Made by a program: the position numbers and the translations under genes. From Fusobacterium sp. (lineage in GTDB: Bacteria; Fusobacteriota; Fusobacteriia; Fusobacteriales; Fusobacteriaceae), in the NCBI GenBank assembly GCA_019416865.1, contig DXWL01000006.1, forward strand, positions 1 to 64,000: 64,000 bases of DNA. Direction: 5' to 3'. Every line of letters starts with the position of its first letter. Positions within the stretch are counted from its first letter, which is position 1. The notes beneath the pieces were generated by a model. The model was not told the origin of the DNA and ran no database searches. It saw only the letters and a list, made by a program, of their open reading frames with translations. Below are positions 16,975 to 24,482 of this stretch, in pieces.

Positions 16975-18348
16975 TTATTTTATTTTGTTCTGTCCTGGAT
17001 AAAACTTAGGATTTGAAAAATATTCTTTAGTTTTCTCACGAACTTGAGGGAATAAAATTATAAGAGCAATCAAGTTAGGAATAATTACAAGTCCCATCGC
17101 TAAATCCTGAATTGTCCATACGAGATCTATTTTTGTAACTGCTCCAATTATACATAAAAATGGAAATATATATTTTATTTTTGCTGTTACTGTAGGACCA
17201 AAGGCATATGTAAAACTTTTTGCAGCATTAAACCATTGTCCCATAAGTGTTGTAAAACAGAAAATAAGAAGAGCAAAAGTTGCTATATGCTTTAATGGAC
17301 TCCATACAGTTCCAAAAGCTTCTATAGCCATTACTGTTGCACTATGTCCACTTTGATACATTCCTGTTACCCCTACAACAAGAGCTGTAATTGTACAAAT
17401 TATAATTGTATCAACAAATACTTCTGTAACTCCTGCTATTCCTTCTTCACAAGGATGTTCAACTATTGCTGAACCATGTGCAAAAGGTGCAGTTCCTTCT
17501 CCAGCTTCATTAGAATACATTCCACGAGTGATTCCAAATTGAAGAGCTCTTGTCATCACATATCCTCCTGTTCCTCCTGCAATAGCTTTCATTGAAAATG
17601 CCTCTGTAAAAATTTGAGCAAATACTGCTGGTACATGATGGATATTTAAAATTATTACAAGTGTACCTACACAGATATAAAATACTGACATCACAGGAAC
17701 AAGAGTTGTTGCAAGATTTGCCACTCTTTTTAATCCTCCAAGGGTTATAGCCATTAAAAGACAAATAAGACATACACCTGTTATTTTAGTAGGAACATTG
17801 TAATTTGAATATAAAATTCCTGAAATTGTATTTGATTGAACAAGATTTGCTCCCATCATTTTTGTACACATAAGAACTGCTATTATAACTCCAAGCCATG
17901 GAGCTTTAAGTCCATCTCTTATATAATACATAGGTCCGCTTAAAATATTTCCTTCTGAATCTTTTCCACGATACATTTGTGAAAGAACAATTTCTCCATA
18001 TTTAAGAGCCATACCAAAACAAGCTGCAAACCACATCCAAAATACTGCTCCCATACCTCCTGCAGCTATAGCAGTGGCAATACCAACTACATTTCCTCCT
18101 CCTACATTTCCTGCCAGAGTAACCATCATTGCTTTAAACGAAGATATTGAACCATTTCCTTTTTCTTCATTTCTTGCTTTAAAAGAATCTATAAGAGTTT
18201 TCTTAATTATAAATTTAAAATATCTTACTTGAATAAATCCATTTGTAAATGTGTAAAGAATACCTAATCCCAAAAGAACAAATACAAGCCATCTTCCCCA
18301 AAGCCATGAATTAATTAATACCAAAATCGATTCTAATTTATCTACCAT
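16975..18348 (-). CDS. Sodium:alanine/glycine symporter, AGCS family
   Basis: A 457-residue membrane protein with about 10-11 helices. The AGCS signature is present in NVGGGNVVGIATAIAAGG, and the region GGLKRVANLATTLVPVMS is also typical. It imports a small amino acid (alanine, glycine or perhaps serine) with Na+. It begins 22 bp after the glycerophosphodiesterase gene, so both probably share one transcript. The link may reflect use of amino-acid-bearing glycerophosphodiesters or simple co-location; the sequence does not decide. Confidence 0.92.
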   Translation of the reverse strand: MVDKLESILVLINSWLWGRWLVFVLLGLGILYTFTNGFIQVRYFKFIIKKTLIDSFKARNEEKGNGSISSFKAMMVTLAGNVGGGNVVGIATAIAAGGMGAVFWMWFAACFGMALKYGEIVLSQMYRGKDSEGNILSGPMYYIRDGLKAPWLGVIIAVLMCTKMMGANLVQSNTISGILYSNYNVPTKITGVCLICLLMAITLGGLKRVANLATTLVPVMSVFYICVGTLVIILNIHHVPAVFAQIFTEAFSMKAIAGGTGGYVMTRALQFGITRGMYSNEAGEGTAPFAHGSAIVEHPCEEGIAGVTEVFVDTIIICTITALVVGVTGMYQSGHSATVMAIEAFGTVWSPLKHIATFALLIFCFTTLMGQWFNAAKSFTYAFGPTVTAKIKYIFPFLCIIGAVTKIDLVWTIQDLAMGLVIIPNLIALIILFPQVREKTKEYFSNPKFYPGQNKIK

Positions 18349-18370
18349 CTTTATGCCTCCCTTAATATTT

Positions 18371-19099
18371 TTATTTATATTCTTCTATTATTTTTTTTGT
18401 TAAATCAGGAAAATTTCCAATAACAATATCTATTCCTTTTTCAATCATATCACGAATATCTTTTTCTTTATTTACTGTAAAAGTGTTTATTTCAATATTA
18501 TATGATTTTATTTCTTTTACAATCTCTTTTGTCATATTTGCAAAATGAGGATGATAACATTCAATTCCTAAATCACGAGTATACTTTCCTGCATTAATTA
18601 TCCAAGTTTCACTTAGAAGCCCACATTTTATTGTGGGAGCTATCTCTTTCATTCTTAATATACTGTAATGATTAAAACTTGAAATTATAATTCTGTCTGC
18701 AAGATTAAACTCACATATCATATCCCACACTTTTTTTTCAATTCCTAGATACTCATTTATCCCTGTTTTAAGCTCAATATTTGTTACTATATCTGTATCT
18801 TTTATTAGCTCAAAATACTCTCTCAGTGTAGGAATCTTATTAAAACCCATCTGTCCTCTGTAAATATATGAAGCATCAAATTTTTTTAACTCTTCATAGG
18901 TGTAAGATATTACCTCACCTTTTCCATCTGTTGTACGATCAATAGTTTCATCATGAATGATTACTATTTCTCCATCTTTTGTAAGCTGAACATCAAGTTC
19001 TATCCCCTGTGCTCCTGCCTCTATTGCTTTTTTAAAAGCTAAGATAGTATTTTCAGGATATTTACCGCTGAATCCTCTGTGAGCAAAATTTTTAGTCAT
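18371..19099 (-). CDS. glpQ: Glycerophosphodiester phosphodiesterase, cytoplasmic
   Basis: A 242-residue GDPD TIM-barrel enzyme that hydrolyses glycerophosphodiesters to glycerol 3-phosphate and an alcohol. The family motifs are FAHRGFSGKYPENT, IELDVQLTKDG and IIHDETIDRTTDGKG, carrying the metal ligands and catalytic His residues. No signal peptide is present, so the substrate must enter the cell, as with UgpQ. The start is the ATG at 19099 after AGGGGGAG; the longer frame to 19126 includes the ribosome binding site. It heads the glpQ-AGCS-HAD-glpK unit behind a promoter and a terminator-containing leader. Confidence 0.93.
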   Translation of the reverse strand: MTKNFAHRGFSGKYPENTILAFKKAIEAGAQGIELDVQLTKDGEIVIIHDETIDRTTDGKGEVISYTYEELKKFDASYIYRGQMGFNKIPTLREYFELIKDTDIVTNIELKTGINEYLGIEKKVWDMICEFNLADRIIISSFNHYSILRMKEIAPTIKCGLLSETWIINAGKYTRDLGIECYHPHFANMTKEIVKEIKSYNIEINTFTVNKEKDIRDMIEKGIDIVIGNFPDLTKKIIEEYK

Positions 19100-19128
19100 C
19101 TTTCTCCCCCTTACTTTTATTTTCAAAT

Positions 19129-19210
19129 AAAAAAGAAGCTTAAAAATTCTTTAGAATATCTAAAGAAAACTATAAGCTTCTCCATTCTCTGAGCTTTATT
19201 TCTGATATTA
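19129..19210 (-). promoter_or_regulatory. Leader with terminator upstream of glpQ (putative GlpP target)
   Basis: On the minus strand, stem GAAGCTTA (19173-19180) / TAAGCTTC (19135-19142) encloses an inner hairpin TTCTTTAG / CTAAAGAA and is followed by six T (19129-19134). The sequence just before the stem (19181-19204, containing AGAAATAAAG) partly resembles the AGATAAAG core of the glpA and TRAP leaders, but the match is weaker and the flanking 4-bp pairing is absent. Confidence 0.6.
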
Positions 19211-19239
19211 ATATTACTATTTTTTCTTTATTTTGTCAA
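19211..19239 (-). promoter_or_regulatory. Promoter of the glpQ operon
   Basis: TTGACA (19234-19239), a 17-bp spacer and TAATAT (19211-19216) on the minus strand, followed directly by the attenuator leader. Confidence 0.75.
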
Positions 19240-19329
19240 TATTTTTTACTTTTTTTTATTTTTTAAATATTTTTGATAATTTTTAGTACATTATTTTAAT
19301 AAAAAAATATACAAATCGTATAATTAAAA

Positions 19330-20616
19330 TTATTTAAATAAGTTTGGTATAAATAGTGCTATATTTTCAGAATATGTTACAATAAGCAGAACAACAATCA
19401 AAGATAATATAAACGGCCATACTTCTTTTATAAAATCTTCTAATTTTACATGAACTATAGAACATACTGTAAACATCATAGAACCAAATGGCGGAGTAAG
19501 TCCTCCAATCATAATATTTACTATAAATATAACTCCAAAATGAAGTGGATCTACACCAAGAGCTTTTACAGCAGGAACTAAAAGAGGTGCCAGAATTACA
19601 AGAGCTGCTCCTCCTTCAATAAACATTCCTATAAATAGAAGAAGAAGGTTAATAACCATTAAAAGCACAAATCTGTTATCTGTGAAATCCATAAGTCCGT
19701 TTGTTATCATTTGAGGTATTCTTTCAAGAGTCATGTAATATCCAAATACCTTTGCTGCTGCAATTATAATCATAACAGAACCTGTACTTTGAACTGTTTC
19801 CATTAAAATCATAGGTATATGTTTTAACTGCAATTTTTTATATACGAAGAATCCAACAAAGAAGCAGAAAAATACTGCAACTCCTCCTGCTTCAGTAGGA
19901 GTAAACATTCCTATACGCATTCCAAGAATAATACCAAAAGGTATTGCAAGAGCCCATATTGATTTTAGTGCCTGACTTCCTATCTCTCTTGGACTTGCCA
20001 TTTTACTTCTTGAAGGAGCATATCCTCTTTTTGAAGATATAATATAAACTGTTATCATCATAGCCACTGTCATCAAAATTCCAGGAGTATATCCAGCAAG
20101 GAACATATCTCCAACAGGTACATTGGCAATTAAAGCATAAAGGATAAGATTAGTTCCTGGAGGAATAACAGGACTTACTGCTGAAGAAGCTGCTGTTACA
20201 GCTGCTGAAAATTCAGGAGAAAATCCTTTTTTAATCATTTCTGGAACAAGAATTTTTGACTCCATGGCAGCATCAGCATTGGCAGAACCTGAAATTCCAC
20301 CCATCATAGCACTTAAAAGACAGTTTACTTGAGCAAGTCCCCCTTTCATATGACCTGCTAAAACTTCAGCCATGTTCATAAGCTGTTCACTGATACCTGA
20401 ATAGTTCATTACAGAACCAACCATTATAAAGAAAGGTACAGCAAGATATGGGAAAGATTCAACTGATGTTACAAACTGCTGAATAACCATATTCATTGCC
20501 ATAGTTTGATTTAAAAATATAAAATAAAAAAGTGCTGATCCTATAAGGGCAAAACCTATGGGAATATTTAAAAAGAATAAAATAAACAGCACAATTACCG
20601 GTGTTAGATTATTCAT
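19330..20616 (-). CDS. TRAP transporter large membrane subunit (DctM family)
   Basis: A 428-residue integral membrane protein with about 12 helices, of the DctM/ion-transporter superfamily. Typical segments are FFIMVGSVMNYSGI, GGISGSANADAAMESKILVP and NLILYALIANVPVGDMF. It forms the transport channel driven by Na+ or H+ and works with the DctQ-like and DctP-like partners encoded just upstream. It is the last gene of the operon; I see no clear terminator before the glpQ promoter region. The genomic context points to a glycerol-phosphate substrate rather than a C4-dicarboxylate. Confidence 0.93.
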   Translation of the reverse strand: MNNLTPVIVLFILFFLNIPIGFALIGSALFYFIFLNQTMAMNMVIQQFVTSVESFPYLAVPFFIMVGSVMNYSGISEQLMNMAEVLAGHMKGGLAQVNCLLSAMMGGISGSANADAAMESKILVPEMIKKGFSPEFSAAVTAASSAVSPVIPPGTNLILYALIANVPVGDMFLAGYTPGILMTVAMMITVYIISSKRGYAPSRSKMASPREIGSQALKSIWALAIPFGIILGMRIGMFTPTEAGGVAVFFCFFVGFFVYKKLQLKHIPMILMETVQSTGSVMIIIAAAKVFGYYMTLERIPQMITNGLMDFTDNRFVLLMVINLLLLFIGMFIEGGAALVILAPLLVPAVKALGVDPLHFGVIFIVNIMIGGLTPPFGSMMFTVCSIVHVKLEDFIKEVWPFILSLIVVLLIVTYSENIALFIPNLFK

Positions 20617-20634
20617 ATATATCCTCCTCTAAAA

Positions 20635-21108
20635 TTAATCCTTATTATCTTTTTTTAATATATCTATAAAACTTTCTACTGAAAAAATAATAGAATATAT
20701 TGTCATAAGCCCAAATGCCAAAATAATAGATGAATTTATATAAGCATAAGATATCTCTAGTGCTGCTGTAATCTTAGAAGATGTTGAAACATATCCATAA
20801 GAAAACCAAAACATAAGTCCACTTAAACAAGTAAGTAAAATATATGTAAAAAATTCAACTATTTTCCTTATTTTTTTAGGAAGGAGAACTACTACAGCTT
20901 CTACACCTATAAGGGCCTTTTGTCTATATGCTGCTGCTGTTCCTAAAAAGATTGTCCAAACAAAGCATCCGACTGCTACCTCTTCTGCCCAAAAATATGT
21001 AAATTTTAACACATATCTTGTGAACACATTCATTATAACAACACAAATTGTTACAGATATAAATATGCTCCCAAGGTATAATTCAAACTTTTTCAAAAAA
21101 TCTCTCAT
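20635..21108 (-). CDS. TRAP transporter small membrane subunit (DctQ family)
   Basis: A 157-residue membrane protein with four predicted helices. DctQ-type features are TYFWAEEVAVGCFVWTIFLGTAAAYRQKALIGVE in two adjoining stretches (about 38-71). It couples the binding protein to the DctM channel. It lies 18 bp before the DctM gene and about 90 bp after the DctP gene, with a strong hairpin in the gap. Confidence 0.9.
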   Translation of the reverse strand: MRDFLKKFELYLGSIFISVTICVVIMNVFTRYVLKFTYFWAEEVAVGCFVWTIFLGTAAAYRQKALIGVEAVVVLLPKKIRKIVEFFTYILLTCLSGLMFWFSYGYVSTSSKITAALEISYAYINSSIILAFGLMTIYSIIFSVESFIDILKKDNKD

Positions 21109-21152
21109 AAAATCACCTCATCAAAACATAAAAAATTTTCTCAATATTTTAT

Positions 21153-21178
21153 AAATAGGGGACTTTCGTCCCCTATTT
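21153..21178 (-). terminator. Intercistronic hairpin between DctP- and DctQ-type genes
   Basis: Perfect 11-bp stem AAATAGGGGAC / GTCCCCTATTT with a 4-nt loop. The minus-strand T tract after it is poor (TATAAAATA), so it is more likely a processing or 3'-end stabilising hairpin, or partial terminator, that raises binding-protein mRNA over the membrane subunits. Confidence 0.6.
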
Positions 21179-21200
21179 ACAGCTTATTATTCGCTAAAAA

Positions 21201-22235
21201 TTAGTTTCCGTTTTTTATGTCTTCTCTTATTTTTGTAAGTTCTTTCATGATTTCATCATATATTCCTGGAGTCCATTTAGGGAACATAGAATATACAGGT
21301 GCTACTGCTTTATTAAATGCTTCCATATCAACCTCATGGAAATTAATACCAAGTTCTTTTAACTTAACTTCATATTCTCCTTCAAGCTGAACAGTTGCTT
21401 CTAAGTTATCTTCTGCACCTCTGTCAAATTCTTCTTGAAGAATAGTTCTTTGTTCATCAGTTAAACTGTCCCAACATTGTTTAGAGATACATACAGCTGA
21501 TACACCTAAAAGGTGTCTTGTTAAAGAGTACTCTTTAACGTTTTCATATTGTTTAGTTCCGTAGTAAGTCATTATAGAACCTTCAACACCATCAATAACT
21601 CCTTGCTGAATAGCTGCATAAGTATCAGGGTAAGGCATTGCAACAGGATTTCCTCCAAGTGCTTCAATAGTAAATGTATAAAGTTGACTTGTAGGAACTC
21701 TAAGTTTTACTCCCTTCATATCTGCTGGAGTTTTAATAGCTTTTTTAGCCATTATACTTCTGAATCCAAATAGCCAATCAAGTGATAACACTTTAATTCC
21801 CTTTTCTTCAGCCTGTTTATTTAAATTTTGTACTAAAGGAGTTCTAACCATTCTTAAATATTCTTCGAAAGATGAATATAATAATGGACCAGTTACAGCA
21901 TTGTAATCAGGAATATAATCTCCTAAGAAGTTTACACCATCAACGAAAATCCAGTCAGATCCGTTAACAACTTGTTCCATTCCGTCTTTACCGATTGGAA
22001 GTGTTCCGCTTGTAAATAATTGAAGTTCTAATGTGCCATTACTTCTTCTGTTTACTGCTTCAACAACTTTTACTAATGATTTTGCTGTCTGCTCATCATC
22101 AACAAATTTTGTACTTACTTTAATAACTCTTGGGGCTGGTTTTCCCTCTTCCCCTTTCTCTTTTGATCCTCCACAAGCAATAAATAAAATTCCCAAGATT
22201 GCTGCCAGTAATACATTCTTAATTGTTCTCGCCAT
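21201..22235 (-). CDS. TRAP transporter substrate-binding lipoprotein (DctP family)
   Basis: A 344-residue solute-binding protein. Lipobox FIAC (Cys21) implies anchoring as a lipoprotein rather than free periplasmic release. The DctP-fold signature KLRVPTSQLYTFTIEALGG carries the conserved Arg that usually salt-bridges the substrate carboxylate or phosphate, followed by the typical AIQQGVIDGVEG. I place the start at the ATG at 22235 after GGAGGAGAG; the in-frame TTG at 22253 lies before the ribosome binding site. It is preceded by its own promoter and terminator-containing leader, and by glpP. Predicted ligand: glycerol 3-phosphate or a glycerophosphodiester (inference from context). Confidence 0.92.
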   Translation of the reverse strand: MARTIKNVLLAAILGILFIACGGSKEKGEEGKPAPRVIKVSTKFVDDEQTAKSLVKVVEAVNRRSNGTLELQLFTSGTLPIGKDGMEQVVNGSDWIFVDGVNFLGDYIPDYNAVTGPLLYSSFEEYLRMVRTPLVQNLNKQAEEKGIKVLSLDWLFGFRSIMAKKAIKTPADMKGVKLRVPTSQLYTFTIEALGGNPVAMPYPDTYAAIQQGVIDGVEGSIMTYYGTKQYENVKEYSLTRHLLGVSAVCISKQCWDSLTDEQRTILQEEFDRGAEDNLEATVQLEGEYEVKLKELGINFHEVDMEAFNKAVAPVYSMFPKWTPGIYDEIMKELTKIREDIKNGN

Positions 22236-22283
22236 ACTCTCTCCTCCATTCAAAACTCTTTAATAATATAAAATACTGCTGAT

Positions 22284-22371
22284 AAAAAAAGCTGAAAAAA
22301 TACTCTGCTTATGCACGATGTTTTCTCAGCCTCACTTAATCTCCAGCTAGTATTTCTTTTCCCTTTACTAG
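22284..22371 (-). promoter_or_regulatory. Leader with terminator and putative GlpP antiterminator, upstream of the TRAP operon
   Basis: On the minus strand there is a first hairpin CTAGTA/TACTAG, then the motif GGAGATTAAGTGAG (22331-22344) flanked by AGCT and GGCT that can pair. A terminator stem GCTGAGAAAA (22321-22330) / TTTTTTCAGC (22291-22300) follows with seven T (22284-22290). The small hairpin overlaps the 5' arm of the terminator, so the two are mutually exclusive. The motif nearly matches AGAGATAAAGTGAG of the glpA leader. Confidence 0.75.
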
Positions 22372-22400
22372 AGGATACTCTTTTTTATTCCAAATGTCAA
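22372..22400 (-). promoter_or_regulatory. Promoter of the TRAP operon
   Basis: TTGACA (22395-22400), a 17-bp spacer and TATCCT (22372-22377) on the minus strand, between glpP and the attenuator leader. Confidence 0.7.
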
Positions 22401-22479
22401 ATTATTTTTTATATTTTATGTTCTATTACTGATTATTTCAAGCAAAATTTAATCTAGAAATAATATATTAATCCATTTT

Positions 22480-23037
22480 TTAATCCCAAAGATTTTTATC
22501 TGTTGTAGATATTCCCTCTGCTCCAGCTCTCAAAGCATTAATTATATCATCTTTCTCATCAATAAGTCCCCCAGTAATAACAGGAACATTTACAAGATTA
22601 CAGATTCTTTTTATTATTTTAGGCATAACTCCAGGTAAAATTTCCACTGCATCAGGCTTATTTTCTCTTATATGTACTATTGTATTCTTAAATGAAAAAG
22701 AATCAAGTATAAAAAACCTCTGTATAACACAAACTCCGCTCTTTTTGGCAAAACTTGCTATATTATGTTTTGTAGTAATTATTCCATCTATTCTAATATT
22801 ATTTTTTATATATTCTACTCCACAATTAGAACTTGAAAATCCATCTATCATATCAACATGAACAAAGACTATTTTTCCAGCATCTTTTAATTTATCTACA
22901 ATCTCTTTTATATTCATAAGATTTGCCATTATGATAAAAACAATCTCGCTCCCACTTTCCATAGCTTCTTTAAGATAAGTATCATTTTTTATTGCTGGTA
23001 TTACGGGATTTCTCTCCAGTATCTCTTTTATATCCAT
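22480..23037 (-). CDS. glpP: Glycerol-3-phosphate-responsive antiterminator GlpP
   Basis: A 185-residue TIM-barrel RNA-binding regulator of the GlpP family. It follows the known Bacillus protein through FVHVDMIDGFS, DGIITTKHN, CVIQRFFILDS, EILPGVMPKII and VPVITGGLIDEKDDI, ending AEGISTTDKNLWD. GlpP binds leader RNA when glycerol 3-phosphate is present and prevents early termination. It lies directly upstream of the TRAP leader and near the glpQ and glpA leaders, which all carry terminators. It has its own promoter behind niaR. The length equals that of the Bacillus protein. Confidence 0.93.
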   Translation of the reverse strand: MDIKEILERNPVIPAIKNDTYLKEAMESGSEIVFIIMANLMNIKEIVDKLKDAGKIVFVHVDMIDGFSSSNCGVEYIKNNIRIDGIITTKHNIASFAKKSGVCVIQRFFILDSFSFKNTIVHIRENKPDAVEILPGVMPKIIKRICNLVNVPVITGGLIDEKDDIINALRAGAEGISTTDKNLWD

Positions 23038-23053
23038 TCCCTTTCTCTCCTTA

Positions 23054-23073
23054 AGATTAATTTATATTAATCT
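23054..23073. promoter_or_regulatory. Palindrome in the glpP promoter region
   Basis: AGATTAAT TTAT ATTAATCT, an 8-bp perfect inverted repeat directly downstream of the -10 hexamer. It could be an operator or simply an AT-rich hairpin in the 5' end of the glpP mRNA. Confidence 0.4.
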
Positions 23074-23102
23074 ATTCTATATCTTTTTAGAAATATAGTC
23101 AA
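23074..23102 (-). promoter_or_regulatory. Promoter of glpP
   Basis: TTGACT (23097-23102, overlapping the end of niaR), a 17-bp spacer and TAGAAT (23074-23079) on the minus strand. Confidence 0.65.
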
Positions 23103-23614
23103 TAAGAAGAAATAAGATATCCTTTTTCATTTAACTCCTTCTCTATCAAATCAAGAGTTTCTTCACTGTCTGCCTTTACAGTATGAAAATGTTTCCCAAA
23201 AGTAAGATTCTTAAGAGGAGTAGAAGCTCCGCTTTTTATTTTTTCCACAAACTCCTTTACCTTTCTTCTGGAATTTATATTCATCTCTGCAGATATTTTT
23301 CCATAAATCTCATGCTCTATAAAAACATCTGCAACAGTTCCTCCCAAATCTATAATTGTATTAAGTTCATCCTCTATATTTTCATCACTATGGTTTACAG
23401 AAAAAATTCTGCTGAAAACAGAAGCTGCTGCCTGTACAATATATCCTCTGGTTGTAGAATATATTTCATTATTTTCAGCTCTTAAAAGAGCTATATCCTG
23501 AACTATTACCTGACGACTTACATTGTATATTTTAGCAAGTTCTGTACCAGAGATTGGCTCTTTTGCTCCTTGTATCATATTCAGAATCTCTCTTCGTCTT
23601 TCTTTTCCACTCAT
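23099..23614 (-). CDS. niaR: NAD biosynthesis repressor NiaR
   Basis: A 171-residue regulator with an N-terminal HTH_11 domain (RRREILNMIQ...TELAKIYNVSRQVIVQDIALL) and a C-terminal 3H domain. The three His-containing motifs of the latter are visible in VFIEHEIYGK, FGKHFHTVKA. NiaR proteins repress de novo NAD and niacin uptake genes when niacin is present. The start is the ATG at 23614 after AAGGAG; a longer frame reaches 23641. It is the last gene of nadA-nadB-nadC-niaR and so is probably autoregulated through the operator before nadA. Confidence 0.92.
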   Translation of the reverse strand: MSGKERRREILNMIQGAKEPISGTELAKIYNVSRQVIVQDIALLRAENNEIYSTTRGYIVQAAASVFSRIFSVNHSDENIEDELNTIIDLGGTVADVFIEHEIYGKISAEMNINSRRKVKEFVEKIKSGASTPLKNLTFGKHFHTVKADSEETLDLIEKELNEKGYLISSY

Positions 23615-23630
23615 TTTTATCTCCTTCTGT

Positions 23631-24482
23631 CTATAAAACACGAAGATTTTTTAGGGAAATATCAAGAATAGGTGCAGAATGTGTAAGAGCTCCACTGGAA
23701 ATATAGTCAACTCCTGTTTCAATTACTCTTTCTATATTTTCTTTGGTAATATTTCCCGAACACTCTGTTTTTGCTTTACCATCAGCCATTTTTACAGCTT
23801 CTTTCATCATCTCAGTGCTCATATTATCAAGCATAATTATATCTGCTCCAGCTTCTAAAGCTTCTTTCATCATTTCCAAATTTTCTACTTCAACCTCAAT
23901 TTTTCTTACAAAAGGAGCATATTCTTTTGCCATTTTTATAGCCTTAGCCACTCCACCTGCTGCATTTATATGATTATCTTTTAAAAGTATTCCATCAGAA
24001 AGATTGTAACGATGATTATTTCCCCCTCCCATTTTAACTGCATATTTTTCAAAAATACGCATATTAGGAGTTGTTTTTCTTGTGTCAAGAAGTTTTATTT
24101 TACTTCCTTCTAACAATTTTACCACATTATTTGTATAGGTTGCAATCCCGCTCATTCTCTGTAAATAATTAAGAGCTGTTCTCTCACCTGAAAGAAGAAC
24201 TCTTACATCTCCTATTACTTCTCCCATTACCATACCTTTTTGTACAGGTTCACCATCTTTTACATAAAATTTTACCTCTGTATCCCTGTCTAAAAGTTCA
24301 AATGTTCTTTTAAATACTCCCAGTCCTGCAATAATTCCATCTTGTTTACAGATAAGCTGAACTGTCCCAAGTTTTTTTTCTTTCATAACAGAATTTGTTG
24401 TAATATCTTCACTTGATATATCTTCTCTTAAAGCCATAAGAATAAGTTCATCCATATTCATTTTCATTGTTATCTCATTCAT
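23631..24482 (-). CDS. nadC: Nicotinate-nucleotide pyrophosphorylase (carboxylating)
   Basis: A 283-residue quinolinate phosphoribosyltransferase, which converts quinolinate and PRPP to nicotinate mononucleotide. Recognised by SGERTALNYLQRMSGIAT, LLDTRKTTPNMR and the KMGGGNNHRYNLSDGILLKDNH block, cut here into family motifs, plus IEVEVENLE and IMLDNMS. The start overlaps the end of nadB by eight bases, so translation is coupled. Third gene of the NAD operon. Confidence 0.96.
   Translation of the reverse strand: MNEITMKMNMDELILMALREDISSEDITTNSVMKEKKLGTVQLICKQDGIIAGLGVFKRTFELLDRDTEVKFYVKDGEPVQKGMVMGEVIGDVRVLLSGERTALNYLQRMSGIATYTNNVVKLLEGSKIKLLDTRKTTPNMRIFEKYAVKMGGGNNHRYNLSDGILLKDNHINAAGGVAKAIKMAKEYAPFVRKIEVEVENLEMMKEALEAGADIIMLDNMSTEMMKEAVKMADGKAKTECSGNITKENIERVIETGVDYISSGALTHSAPILDISLKNLRVL

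Noticed and set aside
22321..22344. GGCTGAG and GGAGATTAAGTGAG in the TRAP leader looked at first like part of a TPP or other metabolite riboswitch
   Set aside because: The order and spacing of conserved blocks do not fit TPP, and the same motif in the glpA leader plus nearby glpP fit protein-mediated antitermination better.
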